Program-made: the position numbers and the translations under genes
Notes under the pieces: model-generated
What the model saw: the letters and a program-made list of their open reading frames with translations, nothing else
Told to the model about the DNA's origin: nothing
Database searches by the model: none
In this document: positions 6,532 through 13,895 of the stretch, in pieces
Numbering within the stretch: the first letter of the stretch is position 1
Layout of the letters: every line of letters begins with the position of its first letter
NCBI GenBank assembly: GCA_005801425.1
Contig: SYDY01000040.1
Coordinates: 1-13,895 of the forward strand
Origin: Bdellovibrionales bacterium
GTDB lineage: Bacteria; Myxococcota; XYA12-FULL-58-9; SYDY01
DNA: 13,895 bases
Reading direction: 5' to 3'

Positions 6532-8358
6532 CTAAGCACCCAAATCGGTGATAAGGTTATCGATCACAAATTGCTTACGCTCAGGGCTATTTTTTCCCAT
6601 ATAAAAGCTGAGCGTTTTTCCGATTTCACCCACGTTACTAACAACCACAGGGATCAATCGAATATTGGTCGAAATAAATTGTTTAAATTCTTTGGGACTG
6701 ATTTCACCAAGACCTTTAAAACGTGTGATCTCTGGGGTCTTAATCACCGCCAGGGCCGCATCGCGTTCCATTTCGCTGTAGCAATACCGGGTTTCTTTTT
6801 TGTTGCGCACACGAAAAAGAGGTGTCTCTAAAATATGCACGTGGCCTTTAACGACCAGATCTTCAAAGTAATGCAAAAAATACGTGAGAAGCAAATTGCG
6901 GATGTGCATCCCATCCACATCGGCATCGGTTGCGATCACCACTTTGTTGTACCGCAGGCCTTCAAGGCTGTCTTCGATCCCTAAAGCCCGCATCATATTG
7001 TAAAGTTCTTCGTTTTTATAAACCGCGTCGCGTTTGAGACCAAACGTGTTGAGCGGTTTGCCCTTCAGCGTAAAAATAGCCTGGGTGTACACATCACGGC
7101 TCTGCACCATGGCCCCACCGGCCGAATCCCCTTCGGTGAGAAAAATCATGGTTTCTTCACGGCGCTTGTCCTTGGGACTGTCGAAGTGGTCACGACAATC
7201 AATCAGCTTAGGAATACGAATGGCCACTTTTTTGGCGCGATCACGGGCTTCTTTTTTGATGCTCGACAATTCTTTGCGCAAACGCTCATTGCTCTGCACT
7301 TTTTCAAGCAATTTGTCGGCTTCGCTTTTGTTTTTGTGAAGCCATTTTTGCACTTCGTCTTTGACGATGGTGACAACCCAAGAACGCACATCGGTGCTGC
7401 CCAACTTGTTCTTGGTTTGGCTTTCAAACACAGGATCTTGAAGCTTGATGGCCACCGCACCCAAAATGCCTTCGCGAACATCTTCACCCGCAAAGTTTTT
7501 TCCAGCGTAGGCATTCAAACCCTTGAGCACGCCCTCGCGAAATGCGCTTTCGTGGGTGCCACCATCGTTGGTAAACTGGCCATTCACAAAGCTGTAATGG
7601 TGTTCGCCGTAGCTATTCACATGGGTGAAGGCAAACTCAATGCGTTTGTCACGATAATGGGCAATATCGTACAGCGGCGGCTCCTCGCCGATCTCTTCGG
7701 TCAGCAAATCAACAAGGCCCAATTTACTTTTGAATTTTTTGCCGTTGAACACAATGGCAAGACCGGCATTTAAGTATGTATAATATCTTAACCGACGTTC
7801 TATATATTCTTCGTTCCATACGTAGGATTTAAAGATCTCAGGATCCGGAATAAACCGAACAAGCGTTCCCCGAGGGCTTTGGCTATCGCGACCTTCTTTG
7901 TCTTCCGCGAGGAGACCCTGGTGAAACAGCGCACGTCGGTATTTGCCATCACGCGTACTTATGACTTCAAATTTAGATGACAACGCGTTGACTGCTTTGC
8001 AGCCCACCCCGTTAAGCCCCACCGAAAACTGAAACACATCATCGTTGTATTTTCCGCCGGTGTTGATTTGGCTCATGCACTCGACCAGTTTCCCCAAGGG
8101 GATCCCGCGTCCATAATCGCGAACGGTCATCTCGCTTGTATTTTTATCAAGCGTGATTTCAACGAGCTCGCCCTCGTTCATGATAAATTCGTCGATGCCG
8201 TTATCAACCACTTCTTTTAAGAGAACGTAGATACCATCTTGGGGATGGGAACCATCACCAATACGGCCAATATACATGCCCGTACGCAAGCGAATATGGG
8301 ACAAGGCATCGAGGGTTTGAATCGATTTTTCGTCGTATTGTACTTTTTCTTTTGCCAT
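6532..8358 (-). CDS. parE: DNA topoisomerase IV subunit B (ParE)
   Basis: The 608-aa ATPase subunit of topoisomerase IV. The GHKL ATPase domain shows Glu49 and Asn53 (EVVDNGIDE), DYGRGIP (81-87) and the ATP lid GLNGVG (114-119). QTKNKLG (314-320) carries the switch lysine of the transducer domain. The TOPRIM domain has TEGDSAGG (408-415, catalytic Glu409) and the metal-binding DADVDG (478-483), followed by RFKGLGE (546-552). The length near 600 aa, without the long GyrB insert, fits ParE. The ATG at 8358 begins the MAKEKVQYDE form. A GTG at 8379 would add seven residues; neither start has a strong ribosome site (GATGAG lies upstream of 8358). It lies 59 bp after a small gene and is directly followed by parC. 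Confidence 0.94.
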   Translation of the reverse strand: MAKEKVQYDEKSIQTLDALSHIRLRTGMYIGRIGDGSHPQDGIYVLLKEVVDNGIDEFIMNEGELVEITLDKNTSEMTVRDYGRGIPLGKLVECMSQINTGGKYNDDVFQFSVGLNGVGCKAVNALSSKFEVISTRDGKYRRALFHQGLLAEDKEGRDSQSPRGTLVRFIPDPEIFKSYVWNEEYIERRLRYYTYLNAGLAIVFNGKKFKSKLGLVDLLTEEIGEEPPLYDIAHYRDKRIEFAFTHVNSYGEHHYSFVNGQFTNDGGTHESAFREGVLKGLNAYAGKNFAGEDVREGILGAVAIKLQDPVFESQTKNKLGSTDVRSWVVTIVKDEVQKWLHKNKSEADKLLEKVQSNERLRKELSSIKKEARDRAKKVAIRIPKLIDCRDHFDSPKDKRREETMIFLTEGDSAGGAMVQSRDVYTQAIFTLKGKPLNTFGLKRDAVYKNEELYNMMRALGIEDSLEGLRYNKVVIATDADVDGMHIRNLLLTYFLHYFEDLVVKGHVHILETPLFRVRNKKETRYCYSEMERDAALAVIKTPEITRFKGLGEISPKEFKQFISTNIRLIPVVVSNVGEIGKTLSFYMGKNSPERKQFVIDNLITDLGA

Positions 8359-8417
8359 GGCGTGCTCATCAGGCACCACATGCGCAGGGGAACTGTCAAG
8401 ACACTTGCAAATTTTTG

Positions 8418-8627
8418 TTATTTTTGGGGCGGGCGTAAGGTGTCGTGAGGAAAACGAGGTTGCCCTTTGGAGAGACGTTCCATTTCACACCAATGATCGT
8501 GCTGTAATTTTCTTACAGCGTCCATGATATGAGGGTTTTTCTGATCCATCGGATGAGGTTCCGACATTTTTGCAATGGCGGCGGAAATGTAATCGTCGCG
8601 GGTGACGGGCTTGGAAGAGGAACTCAC
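8418..8627 (-). CDS. Small protein of unknown function upstream of parE
   Basis: Predicted 69-aa soluble, charged protein starting SSSSKPVTRDDYISAAIAK after the initiator. It contains AVRKLQHDHWCEMERLSKGQ, which looks helical, and a Pro/Arg-rich tail. I recognise no family. The GTG at 8627 is chosen because a full AAAGGAG ribosome site (8644-8638 on this strand) precedes it by 10 nt. The open frame continues up to 8762, but that would translate the REP-like hairpin and a low-complexity stretch. It lies 59 bp upstream of parE in the same direction, so it probably leads the parE-parC operon. Confidence 0.6.
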   Translation of the reverse strand: MSSSSKPVTRDDYISAAIAKMSEPHPMDQKNPHIMDAVRKLQHDHWCEMERLSKGQPRFPHDTLRPPQK

Positions 8628-8637
8628 GGTAATTCTA

Positions 8638-8644
8638 CTCCTTT
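8638..8644 (-). promoter_or_regulatory. Strong ribosome-binding site deciding a GTG start
   Basis: On the minus strand this is AAAGGAG, 10 nt before the GTG at 8627. It is among the clearest Shine-Dalgarno matches in the window and is the main support for the small gene at 8418-8627. Confidence 0.6.
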
Positions 8645-8650
8645 GATAAA

Positions 8651-8675
8651 GGGCGCAGCAAGCAGCGCCCCTACA
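8651..8675 (+). repeat. REP-like hairpin variant, copy D
   Basis: GGGCGC (8651-8656) and GCGCCC (8665-8670) form a 6-bp stem with loop AGCAAGCA, followed by CTACA (8671-8675). The outer bases and CTACA tail match copies A, C and E, but the inner stem differs. It lies in the divergent gap between the small parE-upstream gene and the TolC-like gene. On the minus strand it would fall in the 5' leader, just upstream of the ribosome site. The rest of the 8628-8835 gap shows only A-rich sequence and a weak promoter candidate. Confidence 0.6.
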
Positions 8676-8749
8676 AACAAGACAAGGGCGCAACACACAA
8701 AGACCATGCACAACAGCAATAGGCCAAGCATACGAAAACCCAAAAAAAC

Positions 8750-8779
8750 AATATTGAAACATACATGCACATCAGTCAA
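8750..8779 (-). promoter_or_regulatory. Weak promoter candidate for the small gene-parE-parC operon
   Basis: On the minus strand TTGACT (8779-8774, 5 of 6 to the -35 consensus) is followed after 18 bp by AATATT (8755-8750, 4 of 6 to the -10 consensus). Its position upstream of the first gene of the operon is right, but the -10 match is moderate. Confidence 0.3.
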
Positions 8780-8835
8780 CGCACAATCGGGTGATTTTTC
8801 ACGACAATGCCCACAACACGGGTTATGCTGCTGCG

Positions 8836-10155
8836 ATGTTTCTCATATTGTTACTTGTCATGGCGGCACCTGCACGGCCGTCGGTTATCACGCTCGAACA
8901 AGCGATTGACGAATGCATTGCATTCAGTCCAGACCTTCGCGCCGCCGCAGAAAGCGTTGAACAATCCCAGGGCGATCTGAAAACAGCATCGCTGCTTCCC
9001 AATCCCACCCTGCTCTTTCTTTCATCACTGCAACCCTTTGCGGGCCATCCGTTCAGTCCTATCCGACAAGGCGGCCCTCCACAATTCGATGTCTCCCTGC
9101 TTTGGCCCGTCGATTGGTTGTTGTTTGGTAAGATATTTAAAGCCAAAGATGCTGTGCACAAAGGTTTGGACGCAAACCGAGCAACGCACGAAAATACCAT
9201 ACGGCAACGTGTTGCGCTCACCACGGCCTCTTTTTTTGCAGTGTTAGAAGCCAAAGAACTTGCACGACTTGCCCATGAACACGCCAACAACCTCAGCGAG
9301 GTATCCAAGCTCACCCAAAAGAAAATTACCTATGGCGGCGCATCCAATGTGGATGGCGACCATGCAATCCTTGCCGCCAACGTCGCACAACGAGAAGCAC
9401 GCGAAGCGGAGTTTGTATTATTTGTGGCCCGATCCCAATTGCGCGCAGTGCTTGGTCGCCCAAGTCCTGCCCCTGATTTTGATGTGGTCGGCACGCTTGA
9501 ACCTATCAAACGCGTGCCCACTGAAAATTTTGACGAAGCCTATCAACGCGCACAAACCCACAGACCCGATATTCAAGCATTGCAACTGCGCATTGCACAG
9601 GCAAAAGCGCAGCTTGCTCACGCCCATCGCGACGCATTTCCCGCCATGAACCTGCAAGGTGGATTTAGCTACCAAGATCAACAAAAGGCCATCGGTTATC
9701 CAGGGGCATTCTCATGGAGCCTTGGTATGTCCATGGAGATCCCAACATTCGATCGCAATCAGGGCCATATTCTCAAAGCGCAGGCCCTAACCCGCGAAGC
9801 GGAGTTGCGCCTGGAAGCGGCCCTGGTTCAATTGCAATCAGAGCTAGAGCAAGCACTCCACGGTTATGAACTCGCCGACACGGTGGTCAATCAGGATCTG
9901 CCTTTGCAATTGCGCATGGTGCGCGCCATTCGTACGCGGATGATGGAGACGTACAGCAAGGGCGGTCAAACATTGGTGGATGTGCTGGATGCAGAGCGCG
10001 ATGTTCTTGAAACAACACGCCTCAACACCATCGCGCAGGTGGGTTATTGGCGGGCGTTGTACAGATTGCGAACGGTGTTGGGGGAAAAACAAGAGAACAG
10101 GGCGGTTCGCGAACCGCCCCTACAAGAAATCACGACCGAGAAAATTCAGCCATAA
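8836..10155 (+). CDS. TolC/CzcC-family outer-membrane factor
   Basis: A 439-aa outer-membrane channel protein of the kind that completes tripartite efflux pumps or type I secretion. The N-terminus FLILLLVMAAPARP is a signal peptide, followed by ITLEQAIDECIAFSPDL, the usual start of the family. Two outer-membrane-efflux repeats follow (about 20-210 and 230-420), each with long alternating helical stretches rich in Ala, Glu and Gln. The second ends with GQTLVDVLDAERDVLETTRL, a CzcC-like signature. The last 18 or so residues (from about 421) derive from a REP-like palindrome and from sequence antisense to the serC end. The ATG at 8836 is preferred over GTG 8791, which would put a polar stretch before the signal peptide; neither has a clear ribosome site. 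No adaptor or inner-membrane pump gene lies beside it here, so its substrate cannot be told. Confidence 0.88.
   Translation: MFLILLLVMAAPARPSVITLEQAIDECIAFSPDLRAAAESVEQSQGDLKTASLLPNPTLLFLSSLQPFAGHPFSPIRQGGPPQFDVSLLWPVDWLLFGKIFKAKDAVHKGLDANRATHENTIRQRVALTTASFFAVLEAKELARLAHEHANNLSEVSKLTQKKITYGGASNVDGDHAILAANVAQREAREAEFVLFVARSQLRAVLGRPSPAPDFDVVGTLEPIKRVPTENFDEAYQRAQTHRPDIQALQLRIAQAKAQLAHAHRDAFPAMNLQGGFSYQDQQKAIGYPGAFSWSLGMSMEIPTFDRNQGHILKAQALTREAELRLEAALVQLQSELEQALHGYELADTVVNQDLPLQLRMVRAIRTRMMETYSKGGQTLVDVLDAERDVLETTRLNTIAQVGYWRALYRLRTVLGEKQENRAVREPPLQEITTEKIQP
10100..10124 (+). repeat. REP-like palindromic element, copy E, inside the TolC-like gene end
   Basis: The same 25 bases as copy C: the perfect palindrome GGGCGGTTCGCGAACCGCCC (10100-10119) followed by CTACA. 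It is read in frame by the TolC-like gene as RAVREPPLQ. It also begins 5 nt beyond the serC stop codon on the minus strand, where the hairpin is followed by TGTTCTCTTGTTTTT, so here it could work as a serC terminator. Confidence 0.9.
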
Positions 10156-11200
10156 ATGCCGTCAGTGCATCCACTGAAGCTTCTGGGACCGCGTTATAAA
10201 TAGATGCACGCAAACCACCCACAATACGATGACCCTTAAGGCCCACAAGCCCTGCTTTCTCGGCATCTTTCCAAAATTGTGTATCCAATTCTGCAGAAGG
10301 TGTACGAAAGCACACGTTCATAATCGACCGACTATTTTCTTGCGCATGGGCTTTGTAAAATCCGCCGCTGTTGTCGATGGCGGCGTAAAGTTTTTTTGCC
10401 TTGCGTTGATTGATCGCACCGATGCCCTCGGCGCCCCCTTGGGCCTTCAACCACTTGAGCTGCAAACCCATCATGTAAATGGCAAACACCGGCGGTGTAT
10501 TAAGCAATGAGTTGGATTCGGCCACCGTGCAGTAATTGAAAACATCAGGAAGATGCGACCGTGAGCGCCCTAGAAGATGTTTTTTGATCAACACCACAGT
10601 GGTACCTGCGGGGCCCAGATTTTTTTGTGCGCCCGCGTATACGAGATCAAATTGATTCATGTTGCGTGGACGACACAAAATATCGCTGGACATATCGCAA
10701 ACAAGCGGCACATCCCCAGAGTGAGGCCAGGCTGTTTCCTGCCATTGCGTACCGTACATCGTATTGTTGCTTGTGATATGCAGATATGAAAGATCAGAGG
10801 GAAGCACCTTGTTTTCAGGAATATGATCATGCGCAGGACCACTTGTGGCAATAACCACCGTGTCACCCACTTTGCGCGCTTCTGCCAAAGCACCTTCTGC
10901 CCAATGGCCTGTGATCACATAGCCCGCTTTTTTTCCTGGTTCTAATAAATTCATAGGCACCACGGCAAATTGGGCCCGAGCCCCAGAGGCCATAAACAAC
11001 ACCGCTGTGTCGTTACCAATCCCTAGCAATTCACGAAGCAATGCTTGGGTTTCATCGTGAATGGCCTCATAGACAGGCCCGCGATGGCTCATTTCTAAGA
11101 GCGACAAACCACGTCCACGAAAATCCACCAATTCTTGTTGTGCTTGCAGCAAAACGACGTGGGGCAATGCGGCGGGACCTGCGGAGAAATTGTGGATCAT
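10130..11200 (-). CDS. serC: Phosphoserine aminotransferase (SerC)
   Basis: A PLP enzyme that moves an amino group from glutamate to 3-phosphohydroxypyruvate in serine synthesis, and in many bacteria also acts in vitamin B6 synthesis. The 356-aa length is normal. The start NFSAGPAALP is the family signature. SHRGPVYE (38-45) carries a substrate-binding His-Arg. Trp100 probably stacks on the cofactor, Asp169 (VCDMSSD) pairs with the pyridine nitrogen, Lys193 (GAQKNLGPAG) forms the Schiff base, and SNNTMYGTQW (144-153) is the conserved segment. No obvious ribosome site precedes the ATG. The 3' end overlaps the convergent TolC-like gene by 26 bp. It lies 40 bp after the methyltransferase gene in the same direction; no other serine gene is present in the window. 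Confidence 0.95.
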   Translation of the reverse strand: MIHNFSAGPAALPHVVLLQAQQELVDFRGRGLSLLEMSHRGPVYEAIHDETQALLRELLGIGNDTAVLFMASGARAQFAVVPMNLLEPGKKAGYVITGHWAEGALAEARKVGDTVVIATSGPAHDHIPENKVLPSDLSYLHITSNNTMYGTQWQETAWPHSGDVPLVCDMSSDILCRPRNMNQFDLVYAGAQKNLGPAGTTVVLIKKHLLGRSRSHLPDVFNYCTVAESNSLLNTPPVFAIYMMGLQLKWLKAQGGAEGIGAINQRKAKKLYAAIDNSGGFYKAHAQENSRSIMNVCFRTPSAELDTQFWKDAEKAGLVGLKGHRIVGGLRASIYNAVPEASVDALTAFMAEFSRS

Positions 11201-11240
11201 GTTGGACCGGTTAGCAGGGGGAATGATGGGGGGTCAATTC

Positions 11241-12014
11241 CTAGACCGGTTTAGTGAGCTCAAAAATCATAAATAACGGGATTTTGCCGTAAATTGCATA
11301 GAAATTTGAGTTTTCTTCAATCACGGATGCAAGTGGCTTAGGCTCAAGAATATCTGAAATAACAAACCCGCTGTCTCTTATATCCTTGATGATGGCAGAC
11401 AAAGGCCGATGATAATAACTTACATGAAATTCGTTAAACCAAACATCATCAACTTTTCGTGCATTAAAATAATCACCAAAAACCGTGTACTCACCCGACG
11501 TGTGTTTTTCGTATCCCAACACACGCGATTCGCTTTCTGACATACGCGTCACTTCTGCACCCCACGTCATGGGATGGTGCGTTGAAAAAAGAAATGTTCC
11601 GTGTTGTTTTAAAATCCGATGAATGCCACGAAGCGTATCTAGCCAATTATCGATATAATGCATGGTCAAACTTGAATAAACAAAATCAAACGTCTGTTCC
11701 GGAAAGTCCAATTGCTCCATGTCCATGACATGAAATGCCAAATTGGGATAACTCGTTTTGGCGTAATCAATCAGCCCTTTTGAAATATCAATGCCAATCA
11801 CTTTTTTTGCACCACGTGATTGGAGGTGTGCACATTCTTCGCCCGTGCCACAGCCGATGCACAAAACAGATTTCCCTTTCAAATTTGGAAGTTGTTGGTA
11901 CATGGCTGGCTTTTCCAAAAATGTGTGCGCGAGATTTTTTCCACTGCGCATACGTTCTGCCCATTTGAGCGCGTATGCATCGTAGGATTGAATTGTGTTT
12001 TTATCAGTCGCCAT
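11241..12014 (-). CDS. Class I SAM-dependent methyltransferase, substrate unknown
   Basis: A 257-aa methyltransferase with a Rossmann-type core. Motif I is VLCIGCGTGEE (50-60), which binds SAM. Asp76 (VIGIDIS) at the end of strand 2 would bind the ribose, and MDMEQLDF (97-104) with FDFVYSSLTMHY (109-120) fits motifs II-III of the Methyltransf_11/25 group. The C-terminal third (about 150-257) varies in this group and gives no substrate clue; small molecules such as quinones or sterol-like compounds are common targets. A clear ribosome site AAGGA (12025-12021 on this strand) lies 6 nt before the ATG. It may be cotranscribed with serC, 40 bp downstream. Confidence 0.88.
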   Translation of the reverse strand: MATDKNTIQSYDAYALKWAERMRSGKNLAHTFLEKPAMYQQLPNLKGKSVLCIGCGTGEECAHLQSRGAKKVIGIDISKGLIDYAKTSYPNLAFHVMDMEQLDFPEQTFDFVYSSLTMHYIDNWLDTLRGIHRILKQHGTFLFSTHHPMTWGAEVTRMSESESRVLGYEKHTSGEYTVFGDYFNARKVDDVWFNEFHVSYYHRPLSAIIKDIRDSGFVISDILEPKPLASVIEENSNFYAIYGKIPLFMIFELTKPV

Positions 12015-12069
12015 GTGCCATCCTTCACTTTTTGATTTGTATTTAATTATTTGACGTCGCGATGCAATG

Positions 12070-12084
12070 GTATGCTTTTCATAC
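12070..12084. promoter_or_regulatory. Short inverted repeat in the divergent gap
   Basis: GTATG (12070-12074) and CATAC (12080-12084) are separated by CTTTT, between the methyltransferase gene and the decayed RCC1 gene. It may be an operator half-site pair, but five bases per arm is easily chance. A TTGACG at 12051-12056 could be a -35 box for the plus strand; the best nearby -10 (TATGCT, 12071) is only 14 bp away. Confidence 0.2.
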
Positions 12085-12106
12085 AGATTTTTCTCGAGGG
12101 ATCGAA

Positions 12107-13137
12107 TTGTTCAAGTATCGTCTATTGCTTGTTCTGGGTGGATTTGTTGGCATCTCCTGTGGGGGGAGGTCTGAAACGAACGGTACAGGAAAAAGCAGCC
12201 GAGATCCCAACACCCAGTAATTTCTTGCCGTAGATTTATCTGCCGAACTTCCCACGTGTGGCGTGGAAAATGACAATACCCTCGCCTGGGTCGCCACAGA
12301 ACACGTAACATTGTGAACATGGGAACTGGGTCGAGGTGAGCATTGCGGGGCCCAAGGGCGATAAGGGAGAGCCAGGCACGGATGGCGCCGATGGTAACGA
12401 CGGGCAAGATGGCGCCCCTGGTGCAAAGGGCTACAAAGGAGAGCCAGGTGCGGATGGTAGCTCAGGCTCCGTAGGCACCAACCTTACCAATGTAAAAACA
12501 CTGGCAACCCACGGATCAAGTCAAGCCTACTCACATTCGTGCGCAATCAGAAATCACAACACGCTCTGGTGCTGGACATGTATACTCACTGCGGCAAACA
12601 ACATTTCGGCAGGTGAAGTTTGGTGCGTGGGAAACAATAACAGCGGACAATTGGGCGATGGAACAACAACGTCACGCACAATCTGGGACAAAGTATAGAG
12701 CTAAACAATGCCATTGATTTTTCACTGGGAACCAACCATGCATGCGCGGTGATCGACGGCGGTACGGTGAAATGTTGGGGCTATAGCAGTGTGTGCAAGC
12801 TGGGAACTTGCTACCTAGAGCAATACGCAACAAAGCACACCAGTGCGGTAAGAATTACACATGCACGCAACTTAACGATAACACCGCAAAATGTTGGGGA
12901 GCTGGAGCTCAAGCCCAATTGGGACATGGAACGATTTCTAACACCAACATTCCCGTAGATGTTAGACTTCACAACGTGAAAGCAATTGAACCACACCATC
13001 AGTACACCTGTGCATTGCTCATAGATGGTACTGTCAAATGCTGGGGAAATAATAATTACGGCCAACTGGGCAGAGGTGCCTGTGATGGAGCCCCCCAACG
13101 TGAGACAAAAGATGTGCTGATGTTCGTCTTACCTTAG
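12107..13137 (+). pseudogene. Decayed collagen-like plus RCC1-repeat lipoprotein gene
   Basis: Reading frames have to be joined across several lesions. The start is TTG 12107 with ribosome site GAGGGA (12096-12101), giving the signal peptide FKYRLLLVLGGFVGISC with lipobox Cys18. A TAA at 12218 stops this frame. The same frame continues as FLAVDLSAELPTCGVENDNT to about 12310, then a frame change leads to HCEHGNWVEVSIAG. Next come about 14 collagen-like Gly-X-Y triplets (12348-12473) and RCC1 blades (SHSCAIRNHNTLWCW; EVWCVGNNNSGQLGDGT) to a stop near 12696. The next blade (LGTNHACAVIDGGTVKCWG) is in another frame, and the last two (YTCTQLNDNTAKCWG; YTCALLIDGTVKCWGNNNYGQLG) in a third, ending at TAG 13135-13137. 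One blade appears deleted near 12570. It probably encoded a surface lipoprotein similar in type to the RCC1 protein at 77-3391. Multiple assembly errors are an alternative, but the neighbouring genes are intact. Confidence 0.75.
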
Positions 13138-13844
13138 GTTTTTTTTTCCGGCACCGTGTACAACACCATCAACATGGCAATGTGGCCCATGCGATCATTC
13201 GTGGGTTCTGCACGATTCACAAGATTGTTCATGTAACCCAACTCAAACTGCCAAGCATTGTGCTTCAGATTGAGTCCTGCAAAAACGCGGTTTTGATCAA
13301 AGCCCTGAATAGGACCTTTTGTTCCTGGATCGTTCAGCGTAAAAAAAACTTCATCGTACACCACAAAACGCAGATCTTTATAAATGGGACGCATGGCCCG
13401 CATCATGGTTCGCAAGCGCAACGACACGTCGCTGGCGTTCGCGATCAAACGTTGCTCAAATCGCGTGCGATTAACAATCATCCAATCGCCAAAATTTTGT
13501 TCATATAAAAATTGTTGAAAAAATCGCTGTTCGTCATCAAATTCAGGCGACAAAAGTGGTGTCCATGCATAGCCACCCCACAGCGAAATATAAGCCGTGA
13601 CTTGGTAACCCACAGCCAAACGTGCGATCAGCCGCTCAGCGCCATGGTCTGCCGTGGTCGAAAATCGTGGTTGCAATTCAGTCCAATACCGTAACTTCGG
13701 CAGGGCGTGGCCTTGCACAGCGAACATATTCCACGATTGGAAATCGTGATCAAATTGCTCTGCATGCGCTTTGCCGCATACTGTCCAAGCCACCGTCATC
13801 ACGAAAAAAAATGCAATCACGCGTCTATCGTTCAAATCACGCAT
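13134..13844 (-). CDS. Outer-membrane barrel protein, DUF2490-like
   Basis: A 236-aa exported protein. Residues 1-28 form a signal peptide (charged start MRDLNDRR, hydrophobic IAFFFVMTVAW, cleavage after AHA). The mature part consists of alternating amphipathic strands rich in aromatic residues, such as LRYWTELQPRF, SLWGGYAWTPLL, NRTRFEQRL and FVVYDEVFFTLND, with a final FELGYMNNLV. This pattern resembles DUF2490, a family of predicted beta-barrel proteins of unknown role; the assignment is from memory of the pattern. The start ATG 13844 has an AAAGG site 7 nt upstream. The stop overlaps the convergent pseudogene end by 4 bp. The promoter would lie at or past the right edge of the window (13845-13895), where I see nothing definite. 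Confidence 0.75.
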   Translation of the reverse strand: MRDLNDRRVIAFFFVMTVAWTVCGKAHAEQFDHDFQSWNMFAVQGHALPKLRYWTELQPRFSTTADHGAERLIARLAVGYQVTAYISLWGGYAWTPLLSPEFDDEQRFFQQFLYEQNFGDWMIVNRTRFEQRLIANASDVSLRLRTMMRAMRPIYKDLRFVVYDEVFFTLNDPGTKGPIQGFDQNRVFAGLNLKHNAWQFELGYMNNLVNRAEPTNDRMGHIAMLMVLYTVPEKKT

Positions 13845-13895
13845 GGTCAGCCTTTTTTAAAGAGTAATAAATGGTGGAGCCGAAGGGGATCTAAC

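Noticed and set aside
7186-7773. 195-codon plus-strand open frame
   Set aside because: Antisense shadow of parE; Phe-rich composition typical of the reverse of Lys/Glu codons.
8394-8399. Perfect TTGACA on the minus strand, possible promoter just before parE
   Set aside because: No acceptable -10 box lies 15-19 bp downstream.
8628-8762. Longer form of the small parE-upstream protein starting at 8762
   Set aside because: It would translate the REP-like hairpin into a Cys-rich low-complexity stretch and ignores the strong ribosome site before GTG 8627.
12107-13137. Programmed frameshifting to join the RCC1/collagen frames
   Set aside because: It would need several separate events plus an in-frame stop read-through. 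I saw no clear slippery site; gene decay is simpler.

Overview
The window looks like chromosomal DNA from a Gram-negative (two-membrane) bacterium, most likely of the former Deltaproteobacteria (Myxococcota or Bdellovibrionota-like). The evidence is lipoprotein signals, a TolC-type outer-membrane protein, a DUF2490-like barrel protein, and CGNG...GE.CD cysteine-rich repeats of the kind named after Myxococcus. The phylum is an inference. No rRNA, tRNA, transposase, integrase or CRISPR array was seen.

Left part (1-4565): a large minus-strand lipoprotein with a Cys-rich N-terminus and 14 RCC1-type blades arranged 7 + 7 diverges from a plus-strand pair. That pair is a Cu/Zn superoxide dismutase (sodC) and a small membrane-anchored protein with eight extracytoplasmic cysteines. 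The two transcription units appear to share overlapping face-to-face promoters in a 67-bp gap.

Middle (4566-8627): a minus-strand operon of a small unknown protein, parE and parC (topoisomerase IV). Centre-right (8836-12014): a plus-strand TolC/CzcC-type outer-membrane factor runs convergently into serC (phosphoserine aminotransferase), which lies downstream of a SAM-dependent methyltransferase gene on the minus strand.

Right part (12015-13895): a decayed plus-strand gene for a collagen-like plus RCC1 lipoprotein, broken by several frame disruptions, converges on a minus-strand gene for a DUF2490-like outer-membrane protein.

A short palindromic REP-like element, core GGGCGGTTCGCGAACCGCCC followed by CTACA, recurs three times, with two looser relatives. 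The three close copies sit 5-18 nt beyond the stop codons of minus-strand genes, all in the same orientation. One is read through as the C-terminal codons of the TolC-like gene. No intergenic stretch exceeds 300 bases; the largest, 8628-8835, holds a REP-like hairpin and a weak promoter candidate. I did not find a clearly new multi-gene defence or mobile system. The most unusual items are the double-propeller lipoprotein, the REP-like elements and the overlapping divergent promoters.
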